A stretch of 64,000 nucleotides of DNA from Betaproteobacteria bacterium (GTDB taxonomy: Bacteria; Pseudomonadota; Gammaproteobacteria; Burkholderiales; Ga0077523). This document shows positions 16,525-26,615 of this stretch, in pieces (within the stretch, counting starts at the first letter, position 1; every line of letters begins with the position of its first letter). The stretch spans positions 1-64,000 of the forward strand of contig WGLR01000009.1 in assembly GCA_016125475.1 (NCBI GenBank). The letters are read 5' to 3'. A program made the translations under genes and the position numbers. The notes under the pieces were generated by a model. The model did no database searches. It saw only the letters and a program-made list of their open reading frames with translations, and was not told the origin of the DNA.

Positions 16525-18489
16525 TCACGAGCGCCCCTGAAGCAGGATCATCTCGGCGGCGGCCAGATCCTCCTCGCGACCGCGCATGACCACCACGTCG
16601 CCTGCAAGCAACTGCGTGTCAGGCGTCGGGGCGGGACTGCGAATGTTGCGACGCCGAATGGCGGTCACCTCGACGCTCGCGCTGTCGAGATGCAGTTCCG
16701 ACAGGGTGCGACCGATGGCCCTTGCCCCCTCGGGCAGGAGCACCGAGTGCAACCGGACTGGCTCGGAATCGTCCTCGTCCGTGATGCCCCGGAAGAACCC
16801 CCGGAAAAGGCTGTAGCGCTGCTCGCGGGCGAGCCGGATCCGCTTCAGGACACGGTGCAGGGGCACACCGAGCAGCATCAGCGCATGCGACGCGAGCATG
16901 AGGCTGCCCTCCATGACCTCTGCGACGACCTCCACTGCGCCCGCCGCCTGCAGACGCTCGATATCGGCGTCATCGACCGTCCGGACCACGACGGGAAGAT
17001 CCGGGCGAACTTCCTTCACGTGATCGAGGATTCGCAGGGCGGACGCGGTGTCGGCGTAGGTCACCACGAGTGCCGATGCGCGCATGAGACCGGCAGCCAT
17101 GAGAACTTCACGGCGTCCGGCATCACCGAACACGACCGATTCCCCGGCGATAGCGGCCTCGCGGATTCGCTGCGGATCCAGGTCGAGCGCGATGAACTGG
17201 AGGGCCTCCTGTTCGAGAACCCGCGCGAGATTCTGACCCGTCCGCCCATAGCCGCAGATGATCACGTGACCCTGAACGCCCATCGACCGGACTGCGATCT
17301 CGTGGAGCGCCATCGCTCGACGCATCCATTCCGACCGCACCCACTTCTGCACGACCAGATCGCTGCTCTGCACGATGAAGGGCGACGCAAGCATCGACAG
17401 GAGCATGGCAGCGAGCACGATCTGCAGTGACTCCGCGGACACGACACCGAGCTGCCCCGTGCGCGACAGGAGCACGAAACCGAACTCCCCCGCCCCGGCC
17501 AGTGCGAGGCCGACCCTGAGCGCCACGCCCGTGTCCGCACCGAACAGCCTCGCGAGGCCCGTGGCGATGGCCGCCTTCGCCACGAGCAGCCCGGCGACGA
17601 GAACCAGCACCGCCACGGCATGTTCCCACACGGTGAAGAGGTTCAGCATGGCCCCGACGGTCACGAAGAACAGGCCGAGCAGCACGTCGCGAAAGGGCTT
17701 GATGTCCTCCTCGACCTGGATCCGGAACTCGGTCTCCGAGATCAGCATCCCCGCGATGAACGCACCGAGCGCCAGGGAGAGGCCGGCCGTTTCCGTGAGC
17801 CACGCGAGGAGCAGTGTGAACAGCAGAACGTTGAGCACGAACAGCTCGGGCGACTTCTGCGCCGCGACGACGTGGAACCACGGCCGCACGAGCCGCTGGC
17901 CGACCCCGAGGAGAAGAAGGAGTGCCGCGAGAATCTTGACGGAAGCCAGGCCCAGTTCGGTCCAGAGATGGGACGACTCCGCCGAGAAAGTTGGCAGAAC
18001 GATCAACAGGGGTACGACCGCGAGGTCCTGAAAGAGGAGGACACCCATGATCTGGCGCCCATGGACCGTGCCCAGTTCCACGCGTTCGGAGAGAATCTTG
18101 CCGAGGATCGCGGTCGACGACATGGCCGCCGCCCCGCCGAGCGCGACGCCGGCCTTCCATCCCATGCCGAGCGCCATGGCGGTCCCGGCAATCGCGGCCA
18201 GCGTGAGCAGGACCTGCGCGCCGCCCAGGCCGAACACCAGGGTCTTCATCGTCACAAGCTTGGGCAGGCTGAACTCGAGCCCGATCGAGAACATCAGGAA
18301 GACGACACCGAACTCGGCGAGGTGCGTGGTGCTGTCGTCGTCCGGGAGCCACCCCAGGGCGTGCGGACCGATCGCCACGCCCGCCAGAAGGTAACCGATG
18401 AGCGGCGGGAGCCTGAACTGACGGCACAACACGACGACCGCAACAGCGGCTGCCAGGAGGATGAGAGTCGTGCCGAGCCCGTTGTCCAT
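16525..18489 (-). CDS. Kef-type monovalent cation/proton antiporter (CPA2) with RCK domain
   Basis: 654 aa inner-membrane antiporter. About 12-13 helices (residues 5-385) form the CPA2 exchanger, starting LPPLIGYLLAGVAIGPHALG with the conserved LFQDLAVVPLL segment. A cytoplasmic TrkA-N/RCK nucleotide-binding domain follows (HVIICGYGRTGQNLARVL), then a TrkA-C domain at the end (TRRRNI-type; LLAGDVVVMRG). ATG 18489 is chosen because it has a GGAACC spacer; GTG 18516 is possible. KefB/KefC or YbaL-like; the substrate (K+ or Na+) cannot be decided. It is divergent from kdsD and converges on the prepilin gene 28 bases away. Confidence 0.88.
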   Translation of the reverse strand: MDNGLGTTLILLAAAVAVVVLCRQFRLPPLIGYLLAGVAIGPHALGWLPDDDSTTHLAEFGVVFLMFSIGLEFSLPKLVTMKTLVFGLGGAQVLLTLAAIAGTAMALGMGWKAGVALGGAAAMSSTAILGKILSERVELGTVHGRQIMGVLLFQDLAVVPLLIVLPTFSAESSHLWTELGLASVKILAALLLLLGVGQRLVRPWFHVVAAQKSPELFVLNVLLFTLLLAWLTETAGLSLALGAFIAGMLISETEFRIQVEEDIKPFRDVLLGLFFVTVGAMLNLFTVWEHAVAVLVLVAGLLVAKAAIATGLARLFGADTGVALRVGLALAGAGEFGFVLLSRTGQLGVVSAESLQIVLAAMLLSMLASPFIVQSSDLVVQKWVRSEWMRRAMALHEIAVRSMGVQGHVIICGYGRTGQNLARVLEQEALQFIALDLDPQRIREAAIAGESVVFGDAGRREVLMAAGLMRASALVVTYADTASALRILDHVKEVRPDLPVVVRTVDDADIERLQAAGAVEVVAEVMEGSLMLASHALMLLGVPLHRVLKRIRLAREQRYSLFRGFFRGITDEDDSEPVRLHSVLLPEGARAIGRTLSELHLDSASVEVTAIRRRNIRSPAPTPDTQLLAGDVVVMRGREEDLAAAEMILLQGRS

Positions 18490-18537
18490 GGATGGTTCCG
18501 CACTCGAATCTAGCACAGGCCGCGTCGGGGCCCGGGG

Positions 18538-18543
18538 TATACT
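18538..18543 (+). promoter_or_regulatory. TATACT -10-like element just before kdsD
   Basis: TATACT lies six bases before the kdsD ATG (18550). There is no Shine-Dalgarno sequence in the gap. If it is used, the transcript would begin at or near the AUG. No convincing -35 is visible. Confidence 0.35.
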
Positions 18544-18549
18544 TTCGCC

Positions 18550-19542
18550 ATGCAGTCGCGCCTCGAAAAACTATCCTTCGACGAAGCGATCAGAATCGGC
18601 AAACGCGTCCTCGACATCGAGTCCAGGGCGGTAGCATTGCTTTCCGGTCGCCTCGATCAAAGTTTCGCGCATGCGATCGGGATCATTCTGTCATGCGACG
18701 GGCGCGTCGTCGTGAGCGGAATCGGCAAGTCGGGTCATATCGCACGCAAGATCGCCTCCACGCTCGCGAGCACCGGCACGCCTGCCTTCTTCGTTCACCC
18801 GGCCGAGGCCAGCCACGGGGATCTCGGAATGATCACCGAAGAAGACGTCATGATCGCCCTGTCGAATTCCGGCGAAAGTGCCGAGCTCCTCACCATCGTG
18901 CCGCTCATCAAGAGACGAGGGGCCCGGCTCGTGGCGATTACCGGGAACGCCACCTCGACGCTGGCGAGGGAGGCGCACGTGCACCTGAACGCCGCCGTGG
19001 ACGAGGAAGCCTGCCCGCTCGGTCTTGCGCCCACTGCCAGCACGACCGCGGCACTCGCCCTCGGTGACGCACTGGCGGTGGCGCTGCTCGAAGCCCGGGG
19101 CTTCGGGGAGAGCGACTTCGCGCAGTCCCATCCAGGGGGCGCGCTCGGACGCAAGCTGCTCACGCGCGTCCGCGACGTCATGAGGACGGGGGCCGCCGTC
19201 CCGAGCGTCAGTACCGGTGCCACGCTCTCCGAAGCGCTGTTCGAAATGACAGGCAAGGGCCTCGGCATGACCGCCGTCGTGGACGAGAACGGAGCAATCC
19301 GCGGCATCCTAACGGACGGGGACCTGCGCCGCGCGCTCGCACGGGGCGTCGACCTGGCACGAGCGATGGTCGAGGAAGTCATGACACCGTCTCCGCGGAC
19401 GATCAGCGAGGATCGGCTCGCCGTCGAAGCGGTCGAAGACATGGAGAGACACCGCATCAATGGACTGCTCGTGGTAAATGACGATGCAACACTGGTCGGC
19501 GCACTGAACATGCACGACATGTTCAAGGCGAGGGTGGTCTGA
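18550..19542 (+). CDS. kdsD: D-arabinose 5-phosphate isomerase KdsD
   Basis: Converts D-ribulose 5-phosphate to D-arabinose 5-phosphate, the first committed step of Kdo synthesis for LPS. 330 aa. SIS sugar-isomerase domain (about 35-190) with GIGKSGHIARKIASTLASTG and the conserved HPAEASHGDLGM. Two CBS domains follow (about 210-325; ILTDGDLRRAL). It heads the kdsD-kdsC-lptC-lptA-lptB-rpoN run; kdsC follows after 4 bases. No ribosome-binding site is visible before ATG 18550 (see the -10-like element). Confidence 0.95.
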   Translation: MQSRLEKLSFDEAIRIGKRVLDIESRAVALLSGRLDQSFAHAIGIILSCDGRVVVSGIGKSGHIARKIASTLASTGTPAFFVHPAEASHGDLGMITEEDVMIALSNSGESAELLTIVPLIKRRGARLVAITGNATSTLAREAHVHLNAAVDEEACPLGLAPTASTTAALALGDALAVALLEARGFGESDFAQSHPGGALGRKLLTRVRDVMRTGAAVPSVSTGATLSEALFEMTGKGLGMTAVVDENGAIRGILTDGDLRRALARGVDLARAMVEEVMTPSPRTISEDRLAVEAVEDMERHRINGLLVVNDDATLVGALNMHDMFKARVV

Positions 19543-19546
19543 CGCC

Positions 19547-20074
19547 ATGGCCGACCCGCGCATCGACAAGGCCGCCAACATCCGACTCGCCGTCTTCGAT
19601 GTGGATGGGGTGCTTACCGACGGGACGCTGTTCATTTCTGATCGCGGTGAGGAAACGAAGGGGTTCAACATTCGTGACGGCCTGGGCCTGAGACTCCTCA
19701 AGAGCAGCGGTGTCGATCTCGCGATCCTCACGAGCCGCAGGAGCGGCTGCGTGGAGCGGCGCTGCGTCGAACTGGGGATCGAACTCGTGATGCAGGGTGT
19801 GACCGACAAGCGAGTCGGCTTCAACCAGTTGCTCGAGTCTTGCCACCTTCGCGCCGACCAGGTCTCCTACATGGGAGATGACCTCGTCGATCTTCCGGTG
19901 CTCAAGTGCTGTGGTTTTTCCGCAACCGTGCCGGACGCGCCGAACGAGCTCCGGGCGCTGGTCGACTATACGACCCGCTCGGCAGCGGGTAACGGTGCGG
20001 TGCGCGAGTTCTGTGAACTCGTCATGCGCGCGCAGGGCACGTACGAACGGATGGTCGCTCCATACCTCGCCTGA
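19547..20074 (+). CDS. kdsC: 3-deoxy-D-manno-octulosonate 8-phosphate phosphatase KdsC
   Basis: HAD-superfamily phosphatase that releases Kdo from Kdo-8-phosphate. 175 aa, typical of the C0-type (capless, tetrameric) family. Motif I is FDVDGVLTDG (nucleophile and acid/base Asp), motif II is AILTSRRS, and the loop with GVTDKR and YMGDDLVDLPVL carries the Mg-binding acidic residues. It directly follows kdsD and precedes lptC by 7 bases, so synthesis of Kdo and transport of LPS are coupled in one transcription unit. Confidence 0.95.
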   Translation: MADPRIDKAANIRLAVFDVDGVLTDGTLFISDRGEETKGFNIRDGLGLRLLKSSGVDLAILTSRRSGCVERRCVELGIELVMQGVTDKRVGFNQLLESCHLRADQVSYMGDDLVDLPVLKCCGFSATVPDAPNELRALVDYTTRSAAGNGAVREFCELVMRAQGTYERMVAPYLA

Positions 20075-20081
20075 AACGCGC

Positions 20082-20687
20082 ATGAGCAACTGGAACGACC
20101 GTTTGTTTCGCTGGTATCCCGCAGTGCTTCTGCTCGCACTCGCGGCAGTTACTTTCTGGCTCGATCAGAAAGTTCAGCCGCTGCCGATCCCCAGGGACGG
20201 CAGCACGCGGCATGACCCGGATTTCCTGATCGACGACTTCTCCGCGATGCGCATGAATCCGGACGGAAGCCAGCGCTACGCGCTTCGGGGTACCAAGATG
20301 ACCCACTATCCGGACGACAACAGCACCGTCATCGAGCAGCCGCGCTTCATCCACTACGATCCCAAGACGGCTCCGGTCCGAATCCGCTCGGACGAGGCGC
20401 TGATTTCCCAGAACGGCGACGACGTCTACTTTTCCGGGAATGTCCACATCGTGCGCGAGGCATACGCAGATCAGAAGCCGATGTCGCTGGTGACCGAATA
20501 CCTCCATCTCATGCCGGACCAGGACCTCGCAGAGACTGACAAGGCCGTACGTATGACTCAGGGAAAGACCGTGGTCGAATCCGTCGGCATGCGCTTTGAC
20601 AACAAGGCGCGCATACTGAATCTTTTATCCAACGTAAGGGTGGACTATGCGTCGCCCCTCAATTTGTCGGCATTCGGCCGTAAATAA
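20082..20687 (+). CDS. lptC: LPS export protein LptC
   Basis: Bitopic inner-membrane component of the Lpt bridge that passes LPS from LptBFG to LptA. 201 aa. It has one N-terminal helix (about residues 11-26, PAVLLLALAAVTFWL) and a periplasmic beta-jellyroll (DFLIDDFSAMRMNPDGSQRY, the usual family start). The frame is open upstream into kdsC, but ATG 20082 after GAAACGCGC gives the correct length. lptA begins 41 bases before the lptC stop, in another frame. Confidence 0.92.
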   Translation: MSNWNDRLFRWYPAVLLLALAAVTFWLDQKVQPLPIPRDGSTRHDPDFLIDDFSAMRMNPDGSQRYALRGTKMTHYPDDNSTVIEQPRFIHYDPKTAPVRIRSDEALISQNGDDVYFSGNVHIVREAYADQKPMSLVTEYLHLMPDQDLAETDKAVRMTQGKTVVESVGMRFDNKARILNLLSNVRVDYASPLNLSAFGRK

Positions 20688-21264
20688 GACAGTGATCTGC
20701 ATCGCGCTCGGAGCCTGGCTTCAGGCCACGCAACTGGCATGGGCGGAGAAGAGTGATCGGGAAAAACCGGTCCACATCGACGCGGACAAGATGATGCTCG
20801 ACGATGCCAAGAAGGAGTCGGTCTTCGAGGGCAACGTCGTCCTCACGCAGGGCACGCTCGAGATAAAGGGCGACCGCGTGATCGTCCGACAGGATGCTCA
20901 GGGGTTCCAGTACGGGATCGCCTACGGGAACCCTGCGACGTTCCGACAGAAGCGCGAAGGTCACGACGAATACATCGAAGGGTTCGCGGATCGGCTCGAA
21001 TATGACGGCAAAAAGGATCTCCTGCAGATGTTCAACGCGGCCAGACTGACGAAAGGCCATGACGAAGTCGTGGGCGACTACATTTCCTACAACGCGAAGA
21101 CGGAATTCTTCAAGGTTACGGGTGGCGGCAAGACCGCGCCGTCCGGCAGCCCGGAGAACGGGCGGGTACACGCTGTCATACAGCCTCGCGGCCGCGACGA
21201 CACGGGCACGAAGCAACGCCCGGCTGGCACCTCCCTCAAACCGTCCACGTCGCTGGAACGCTAG
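20647..21264 (+). CDS. lptA: LPS transport periplasmic protein LptA
   Basis: Periplasmic beta-jellyroll protein that polymerises to form the LPS bridge. 205 aa. Signal peptide about 1-33 ending QLAWA. The mature part begins EKSDREKPVHIDADKMMLDD, then the OstA-like repeat region (ESVFEGNVVLTQGTLEIKGD). ATG 20647 has AAGGGTGG upstream; it lies inside lptC (41-bp overlap). A GTG at 20692 would remove the charged N-region of the signal, so it is less likely. The C-terminal Pro/Thr-rich tail is probably disordered. Confidence 0.9.
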   Translation: MRRPSICRHSAVNKTVICIALGAWLQATQLAWAEKSDREKPVHIDADKMMLDDAKKESVFEGNVVLTQGTLEIKGDRVIVRQDAQGFQYGIAYGNPATFRQKREGHDEYIEGFADRLEYDGKKDLLQMFNAARLTKGHDEVVGDYISYNAKTEFFKVTGGGKTAPSGSPENGRVHAVIQPRGRDDTGTKQRPAGTSLKPSTSLER

Positions 21265-21267
21265 CGC

Positions 21268-22041
<774 letters not shown>

Positions 22042-22091
22042 CGTCACCCCCCCTCCCGCCAGCACGAAGTACTCCGCCTCCCAGACCCCAC

Positions 22092-23660
22092 ATGAAACCG
22101 TCCCTGCAGCTCAAGCTGTCGCAGCACTTAACTCTCACGCCCCAGCTGCAGCAGTCCATTCGTCTGCTTCAACTCTCGACGCTCGAACTCAACCAGGAAC
22201 TGGAACGGTTCCTCCAGGAGAATCCGCTGCTAGAGAGGGAGGAGGAAGGCGACGAGCACGGTGGCGCGGAGAATCCCGACCAGCAAGGTGCGCCCGCCAG
22301 CGACGAGGCCCCTCGCGGCGAGGGCGAGAGGGAGGGAGACGGTGCGGGCAATGAAGCGCCCGAGTACGACACGGCTTCGAGTTCCGCGACCACTTCCAGC
22401 AATCAGGAAGAGTTCGACGAAGCCTCGAGCCCCGAGATGCCGGAAGTGCCGGACGTGGGCAGCGAACCCGCTCGGGAAGCCCTGGATGACGCCGACTGGG
22501 TGGACGAGGGCTCATATTCCGGGAGCGGCGGCAGCGCGGAGAGCGACGACAACGACTTTCCCCAGGTTGCCTCGGGCGGTCCCTCGTTGCGCGAACACCT
22601 CCTCTGGCAGCTCAACATCACGCCATTGTCGGTGCGCGACAAGCAGCTCGCCGCCATCGTGATCGACTCGCTCGATGACGACGGCTATTTCAAGCAGGAC
22701 GTGAACGAACTCGTTGGCCTCATGCCGCCGGAAGCAGAGGTCGACGTCGATGACATTCAGATCGCGTTGCGTCACGTGCAGCAGATGGAGCCGACCGGGG
22801 TTGGTGCCCGTACTCTGAGCGAATGCCTGCAGTTGCAGATCGAATCGCTTCCGCCCGACGTCCCGCACCGCGAAGAAGCCCTGACCATCGTCAAGAACCA
22901 CCTGGACGCACTGGCTGCGAGAGACTACGCGAAGCTCAAGAAGGTGCTTCGCTGTGAAGACGACACCTTGCGCGCGGTTCAGAAGCTGATCACCGGGCTG
23001 AACCCCCGTCCCGGCCTGAGTTTCTCGAAGGACGACGCGCGCTACGTCGTCGCCGATGTCATAGTCAAGAAGATCAAGGGTGCCTGGGTTGCATCGCTCA
23101 ACCCGGACGCGATGCCCAAGCTCAAGATAAACAGGATGTATGCGGACATCCTGTCCCGCAATCGTGACGCGAGCTTTCAGCAGCTGTCCGGACAGCTCCA
23201 GGAAGCAAAGTGGCTCATCAAGAACGTCCAGCAGCGTTTCGACACGATTCTCAGGGTGTCGCAATGCATCGTGGATCGACAGCGCCATTTCTTCGAACAC
23301 GGCGAAGTGGCCATGCGCCCGCTCGTGCTCCGGGAGATCGCCGAACTCCTCGGATTGCACGAGTCAACGGTGTCACGGGTGACGACGCAGAAGTACATGC
23401 TCACACCGAGAGGCATCTTCGAACTCAAGTACTTCTTCGGCAGTCATGTGGCAACGGAAACCGGTGGCGCGTGTTCGGCCACGGCCATCCGAGCACTGAT
23501 CAAGCAACTCGTCGGCGAAGAAGACTCGAAGCGACCGCTTTCGGACAGCCAGATCTCCGAAATTCTCGGGAAACAGGGAATCGTCGTCGCTCGTCGCACG
23601 ATCGCCAAGTATCGCGAATCGCTGCAGATTCTTCCCGTCAATCTCCGCAAGACCCTGTAA
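22092..23660 (+). CDS. rpoN: RNA polymerase sigma-54 factor RpoN
   Basis: 522 aa. Region I is Gln/Leu-rich (LQLKLSQHLTLTPQLQQSI), which contacts activators. Region II is long and acidic with many Glu/Asp/Ser. The core-binding domain follows (LREHLLWQLNITPLS), then the helix-turn-helix, and a C-terminal RpoN box ARRTIAKYRE (canonical ARRTVAKYRE). It would read the TGGC-N8-GC promoters seen before the prepilin and PEP-CTERM genes. The gap from lptB is only 50 bases, so it is probably part of the same unit. No hpf gene follows, unlike many relatives. Confidence 0.97.
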   Translation: MKPSLQLKLSQHLTLTPQLQQSIRLLQLSTLELNQELERFLQENPLLEREEEGDEHGGAENPDQQGAPASDEAPRGEGEREGDGAGNEAPEYDTASSSATTSSNQEEFDEASSPEMPEVPDVGSEPAREALDDADWVDEGSYSGSGGSAESDDNDFPQVASGGPSLREHLLWQLNITPLSVRDKQLAAIVIDSLDDDGYFKQDVNELVGLMPPEAEVDVDDIQIALRHVQQMEPTGVGARTLSECLQLQIESLPPDVPHREEALTIVKNHLDALAARDYAKLKKVLRCEDDTLRAVQKLITGLNPRPGLSFSKDDARYVVADVIVKKIKGAWVASLNPDAMPKLKINRMYADILSRNRDASFQQLSGQLQEAKWLIKNVQQRFDTILRVSQCIVDRQRHFFEHGEVAMRPLVLREIAELLGLHESTVSRVTTQKYMLTPRGIFELKYFFGSHVATETGGACSATAIRALIKQLVGEEDSKRPLSDSQISEILGKQGIVVARRTIAKYRESLQILPVNLRKTL

Positions 23661-23768
23661 CCATGGACGCCCGCGACCGCCTAGGGCACATCCGTGGGAG
23701 CATCTGGCTCTGAAGCACGGGACAGGCAAGATGGACAAGTTGGCACGGTCCGCCGACACTTCGGCATC

Positions 23769-24254
23769 ATGACCCTGATCGCGAAGCTCCTGCCGATATC
23801 GCGTGTGCTCGTGGACCTGGACGTCGCGAGCAAGAAGCGAGTGTTCGAGCACGTCGGTCTGGTTTTCGAGAACGAGCTCGGCATCGGTGCCGGAACTGTC
23901 TATGACAGTCTGTTCGCGCGGGAACGCCTCGGGTCGACCGGGCTCGGTCACGGCATTGCGGTTCCGCACGGGCGCATCAAGGGTCTGCGGGACGCGGCGG
24001 GCGCTTTCGTCCGCCTGAAACAACCCGTACCGTTCGAGGCTCCGGACGGCAATCCGGTCGGCCTCGTGTTCGTCCTTCTCGTGCCTGACAAGGCTACCGA
24101 CGTTCACCTTCAGATTCTGTCCGAACTCGCGGAAATGTTCAGCGACCGCGCCGTTCGCGAGCAGCTCGAGAAGGCGCCCGACGCCGTCACCCTCCAACGG
24201 ATCATTGTCACCTGGGAGCCACATGCCCCAGCTCAGCATCGCGCGGCTGTTTGA
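23769..24254 (+). CDS. ptsN: Nitrogen PTS EIIA component PtsN
   Basis: 161 aa EIIA-Ntr, the terminal phosphate acceptor of the nitrogen-related PTS and a regulator of K+ and envelope functions. The active-site His is in LGHGIAVPHGRIKGL. The start MTLIAKLLP at ATG 23769 gives the normal length; the frame is open 75 bases further up but without homology. The last 32 bases overlap hprK. The usual hibernation factor gene between rpoN and ptsN is absent. Confidence 0.92.
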   Translation: MTLIAKLLPISRVLVDLDVASKKRVFEHVGLVFENELGIGAGTVYDSLFARERLGSTGLGHGIAVPHGRIKGLRDAAGAFVRLKQPVPFEAPDGNPVGLVFVLLVPDKATDVHLQILSELAEMFSDRAVREQLEKAPDAVTLQRIIVTWEPHAPAQHRAAV

Positions 24255-25167
24255 CGACAACAGGGCAGAGCTCAAGCTCACCTGGCTGCAGGGTGATCGC
24301 GACAGCGGCCCGACCCTGGAATCGCAGCGCATCCGCAGCTCCAGCAAAGGCCTGATCGGGCACCTGAATTTCATCCACCCCAACTGGATACAGATCTTCA
24401 GCCATACGGAAGCAGAGTACTTTGCGGGGTTGAGCGATTATGCGCATGACGAGATCGTATCCAACCTCGCCGACAGTGGTACGGCATGCTTCATCCTGAG
24501 CGACGGCGAGCGCGCTCCGGACGTCCTGAAGGAACTGACGGCCCACATGGGGATACCGGTCCTGGCCTCGCCACTGCCGAGCCTGCAGATCATCTGGTTC
24601 ATACGGACGTATCTGGGGCGGGAACTCGCCGACTTCGTGACGCGGCATGGCGTGCTGCTGGACGTCCTGGGGATGGGAGTCCTCCTGACAGGGGACAGCG
24701 GTGTGGGCAAGAGCGAACTCGCGCTCGAACTCATCACGCGCGGAAGCGGCCTCGTCGCGGATGACGTGGTCGAGCTCTATCATGTGGCGCCGCAGACGCT
24801 CGAGGGGCGCAGCCCGGAGATGCTGAAGGACTTCCTCGAGGTACGAGGCCTCGGTATGCTCAACATTCGCACGATATTCGGCGAAACGGCAGTGCGGATC
24901 CGGAAGAACCTCAAACTGATCGCGCAACTCGAACGTCCTGTCGGCGGGAGCGTTCCCGGACTGGAACGATTGCCGCTGCACGCCAGCACCGAAGAGATCA
25001 TGGGCGTCGCCGTCCGCAAGGTCCAGCTCCCCGTTGCGGCCGGACGCAATCTCGCGGTGCTGGTGGAAGCCGCCGTGCGGAATTACGTCCTGCAGTTGCG
25101 CGGCATCGACAGCACGCACGAATTCATACGTCGCCAGGAACAGCACCTCGGCGACATGGACACCTGA
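24223..25167 (+). CDS. hprK: HPr kinase/phosphorylase HprK
   Basis: 314 aa bifunctional kinase/phosphorylase acting on a Ser of HPr-like proteins. An N-terminal HprK-N domain precedes Walker A GDSGVGKS (about 157-164), and the family signature EVRGLGMLNIRTIFG follows. ATG 24223 has GGGAG upstream and overlaps ptsN by 32 bases. In Proteobacteria HprK occurs with PTS phospho-carriers that mostly regulate; ptsH and ptsI are not in this window. Confidence 0.95.
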   Translation: MPQLSIARLFDDNRAELKLTWLQGDRDSGPTLESQRIRSSSKGLIGHLNFIHPNWIQIFSHTEAEYFAGLSDYAHDEIVSNLADSGTACFILSDGERAPDVLKELTAHMGIPVLASPLPSLQIIWFIRTYLGRELADFVTRHGVLLDVLGMGVLLTGDSGVGKSELALELITRGSGLVADDVVELYHVAPQTLEGRSPEMLKDFLEVRGLGMLNIRTIFGETAVRIRKNLKLIAQLERPVGGSVPGLERLPLHASTEEIMGVAVRKVQLPVAAGRNLAVLVEAAVRNYVLQLRGIDSTHEFIRRQEQHLGDMDT

Positions 25168-25173
25168 TTCGTC

Positions 25174-26040
25174 ATGATGCGCCTCGTCATCATCAGCGGC
25201 CTGTCGGGCTCGGGCAAGAGCATCGCCCTGAACGTACTCGAGGACAGCGGGTACTTCGTGGTGGACAATCTTCCGGCAAAACTGCTCATGGCGCTGGTCG
25301 ACTACCTGGAGGCGTCCGGTTACGAACGTGCTGCGATCAGTGTCGACGTGCGAAGTGGCCAGGGGCTCGGCGACCTGCCCGGGCTCGTCCGGGAAATCCA
25401 GGCGAGGTCGATGGACTGCAAGGTTCTTTACCTCGAGGCCAAGACGGACACGCTCGTGAAGCGGTTTTCCGAGACGCGGCGGCGGCACCCGCTGTCGGAC
25501 AGCCTGTCGACCCTCACCGAGTGCATCGAGCGCGAGCGCGGCATGCTCGAGCCACTCAAGGCCGTCGCACACCGAATCGACACGAGTGACCTTTCGGCGA
25601 ACGCCTTGCGAGCATGGGTAAAGGAATTCGTGAGTGCGAATACCCACTCGGGCATCACTCTGCTGATCGAGTCATTCGGCTTCAAGCACGGGATTCCCCT
25701 GGATGCCGACTATGTGTTCGATGTCAGATGCCTGCCAAATCCGCACTATGATGAGCGACTGCGTCTGCTGACGGGCCGGGATACCGCCGTCATCAATTTC
25801 CTGCGCGAGTCCGAGGTCGTGGACGCCATGCTCGAGGACATCCAGTCGTTCGTCGCCAGATGGCTGCCCTGTTTCGAGCGAGACAATCGCAGTTATCTCA
25901 CGATCGCAATTGGATGTACCGGCGGAAGGCACCGATCCGTCTACATCGCCGAATCGCTCGCGAACACGTTTCGCGGCGACCACACTGTCCTGCTGCGCCA
26001 TCGGGAACTTTCCAGCGCCGAACTGTTGCCGCTCAAATGA
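25174..26040 (+). CDS. rapZ: RNase adapter RapZ
   Basis: 288 aa. N-terminal P-loop GLSGSGKS with Walker B-like VVDNLP. The C-terminal domain has [11 protein letters not shown] and CTGGRHRS, which binds sRNAs and presents GlmZ-type RNAs to RNase E in enterics. The order ptsN-hprK-rapZ is common in Betaproteobacteria. ATG 25174 or 25177 (MMRL) are both possible. The stop overlaps the next start (ATGA at 26037). Confidence 0.95.
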   Translation: MMRLVIISGLSGSGKSIALNVLEDSGYFVVDNLPAKLLMALVDYLEASGYERAAISVDVRSGQGLGDLPGLVREIQARSMDCKVLYLEAKTDTLVKRFSETRRRHPLSDSLSTLTECIERERGMLEPLKAVAHRIDTSDLSANALRAWVKEFVSANTHSGITLLIESFGFKHGIPLDADYVFDVRCLPNPHYDERLRLLTGRDTAVINFLRESEVVDAMLEDIQSFVARWLPCFERDNRSYLTIAIGCTGGRHRSVYIAESLANTFRGDHTVLLRHRELSSAELLPLK

Positions 26041-26615
26041 AGTTTGCCGTCACGCTGATGCTCCTGAGCTGCGCATTGATATCTCAGCGCGGATTCTGTG
26101 CCGACTGGGTGCGTGTCCCGGCCGCCGGCGCAGACGAGCACTATTACGACCGGTCGAAGATCGTGATCCAGGGCGACGAGATCACATACTGGCGCAAGGT
26201 CGTGTTTGCCAACTCGGTACGCGTGGCGAACGGGGTCGCCCGGCAGGCGATCTATCAGGAACGCATCGACTGTCACGACCACACCCTGCAGAGCCTCGCC
26301 TGGCAGCTCTACGCTGCCAGCGGCGTCCTGCTGGAGAGTTCCACCACCCCCGACGCGGACGCGAAGGCAATAGTGCCGGAGACGATCGGTGACAGATTCC
26401 AGACCGCCATGTGCAAGCAGGTGGAGGACCGGCAGCGCCGCATCGAGGAACTCCGGCAGGACGAAGCCCTGGTCAAGGCGAAGCGCAAGGAACTCGAGAC
26501 CCTCAAGGCCGAAATCGAACGTCTCGAATCGACGGTCAGACGAATCAGGGCGCTGGACCCGGCGCTCGCCGAACCCCCTGCAAAGACCGACGAGCAAGGG
26601 GGGTCGCCGCCTTGA
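26037..26615 (+). CDS. Secreted surface-adhesin E-like protein with C-terminal coiled coil
   Basis: 192 aa. Signal peptide about 1-22 ([20 protein letters not shown]). A small domain follows with [20 protein letters not shown] and two Cys (DCHDHT, AMCKQV), matching the surface-adhesin E / DUF4124-like secreted family. A heptad-rich coiled coil comes next (about 130-172, [20 protein letters not shown]), then a Pro-rich tail. It overlaps rapZ by 4 bases; ubiX starts within its last 4 bases. Its biological role is unknown. Confidence 0.65.
   Translation: MKFAVTLMLLSCALISQRGFCADWVRVPAAGADEHYYDRSKIVIQGDEITYWRKVVFANSVRVANGVARQAIYQERIDCHDHTLQSLAWQLYAASGVLLESSTTPDADAKAIVPETIGDRFQTAMCKQVEDRQRRIEELRQDEALVKAKRKELETLKAEIERLESTVRRIRALDPALAEPPAKTDEQGGSPP

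Noticed and set aside
23741-23756. TGGCACGGTCCGCCGA upstream of ptsN as a sigma-54 site
   Set aside because: The -24 element is perfect but the -12 GC is not at the right spacing, so no promoter is called.
23661-23768. Missing hpf gene between rpoN and ptsN, looked for on both strands
   Set aside because: No open frame of suitable length with HPF-like residues.
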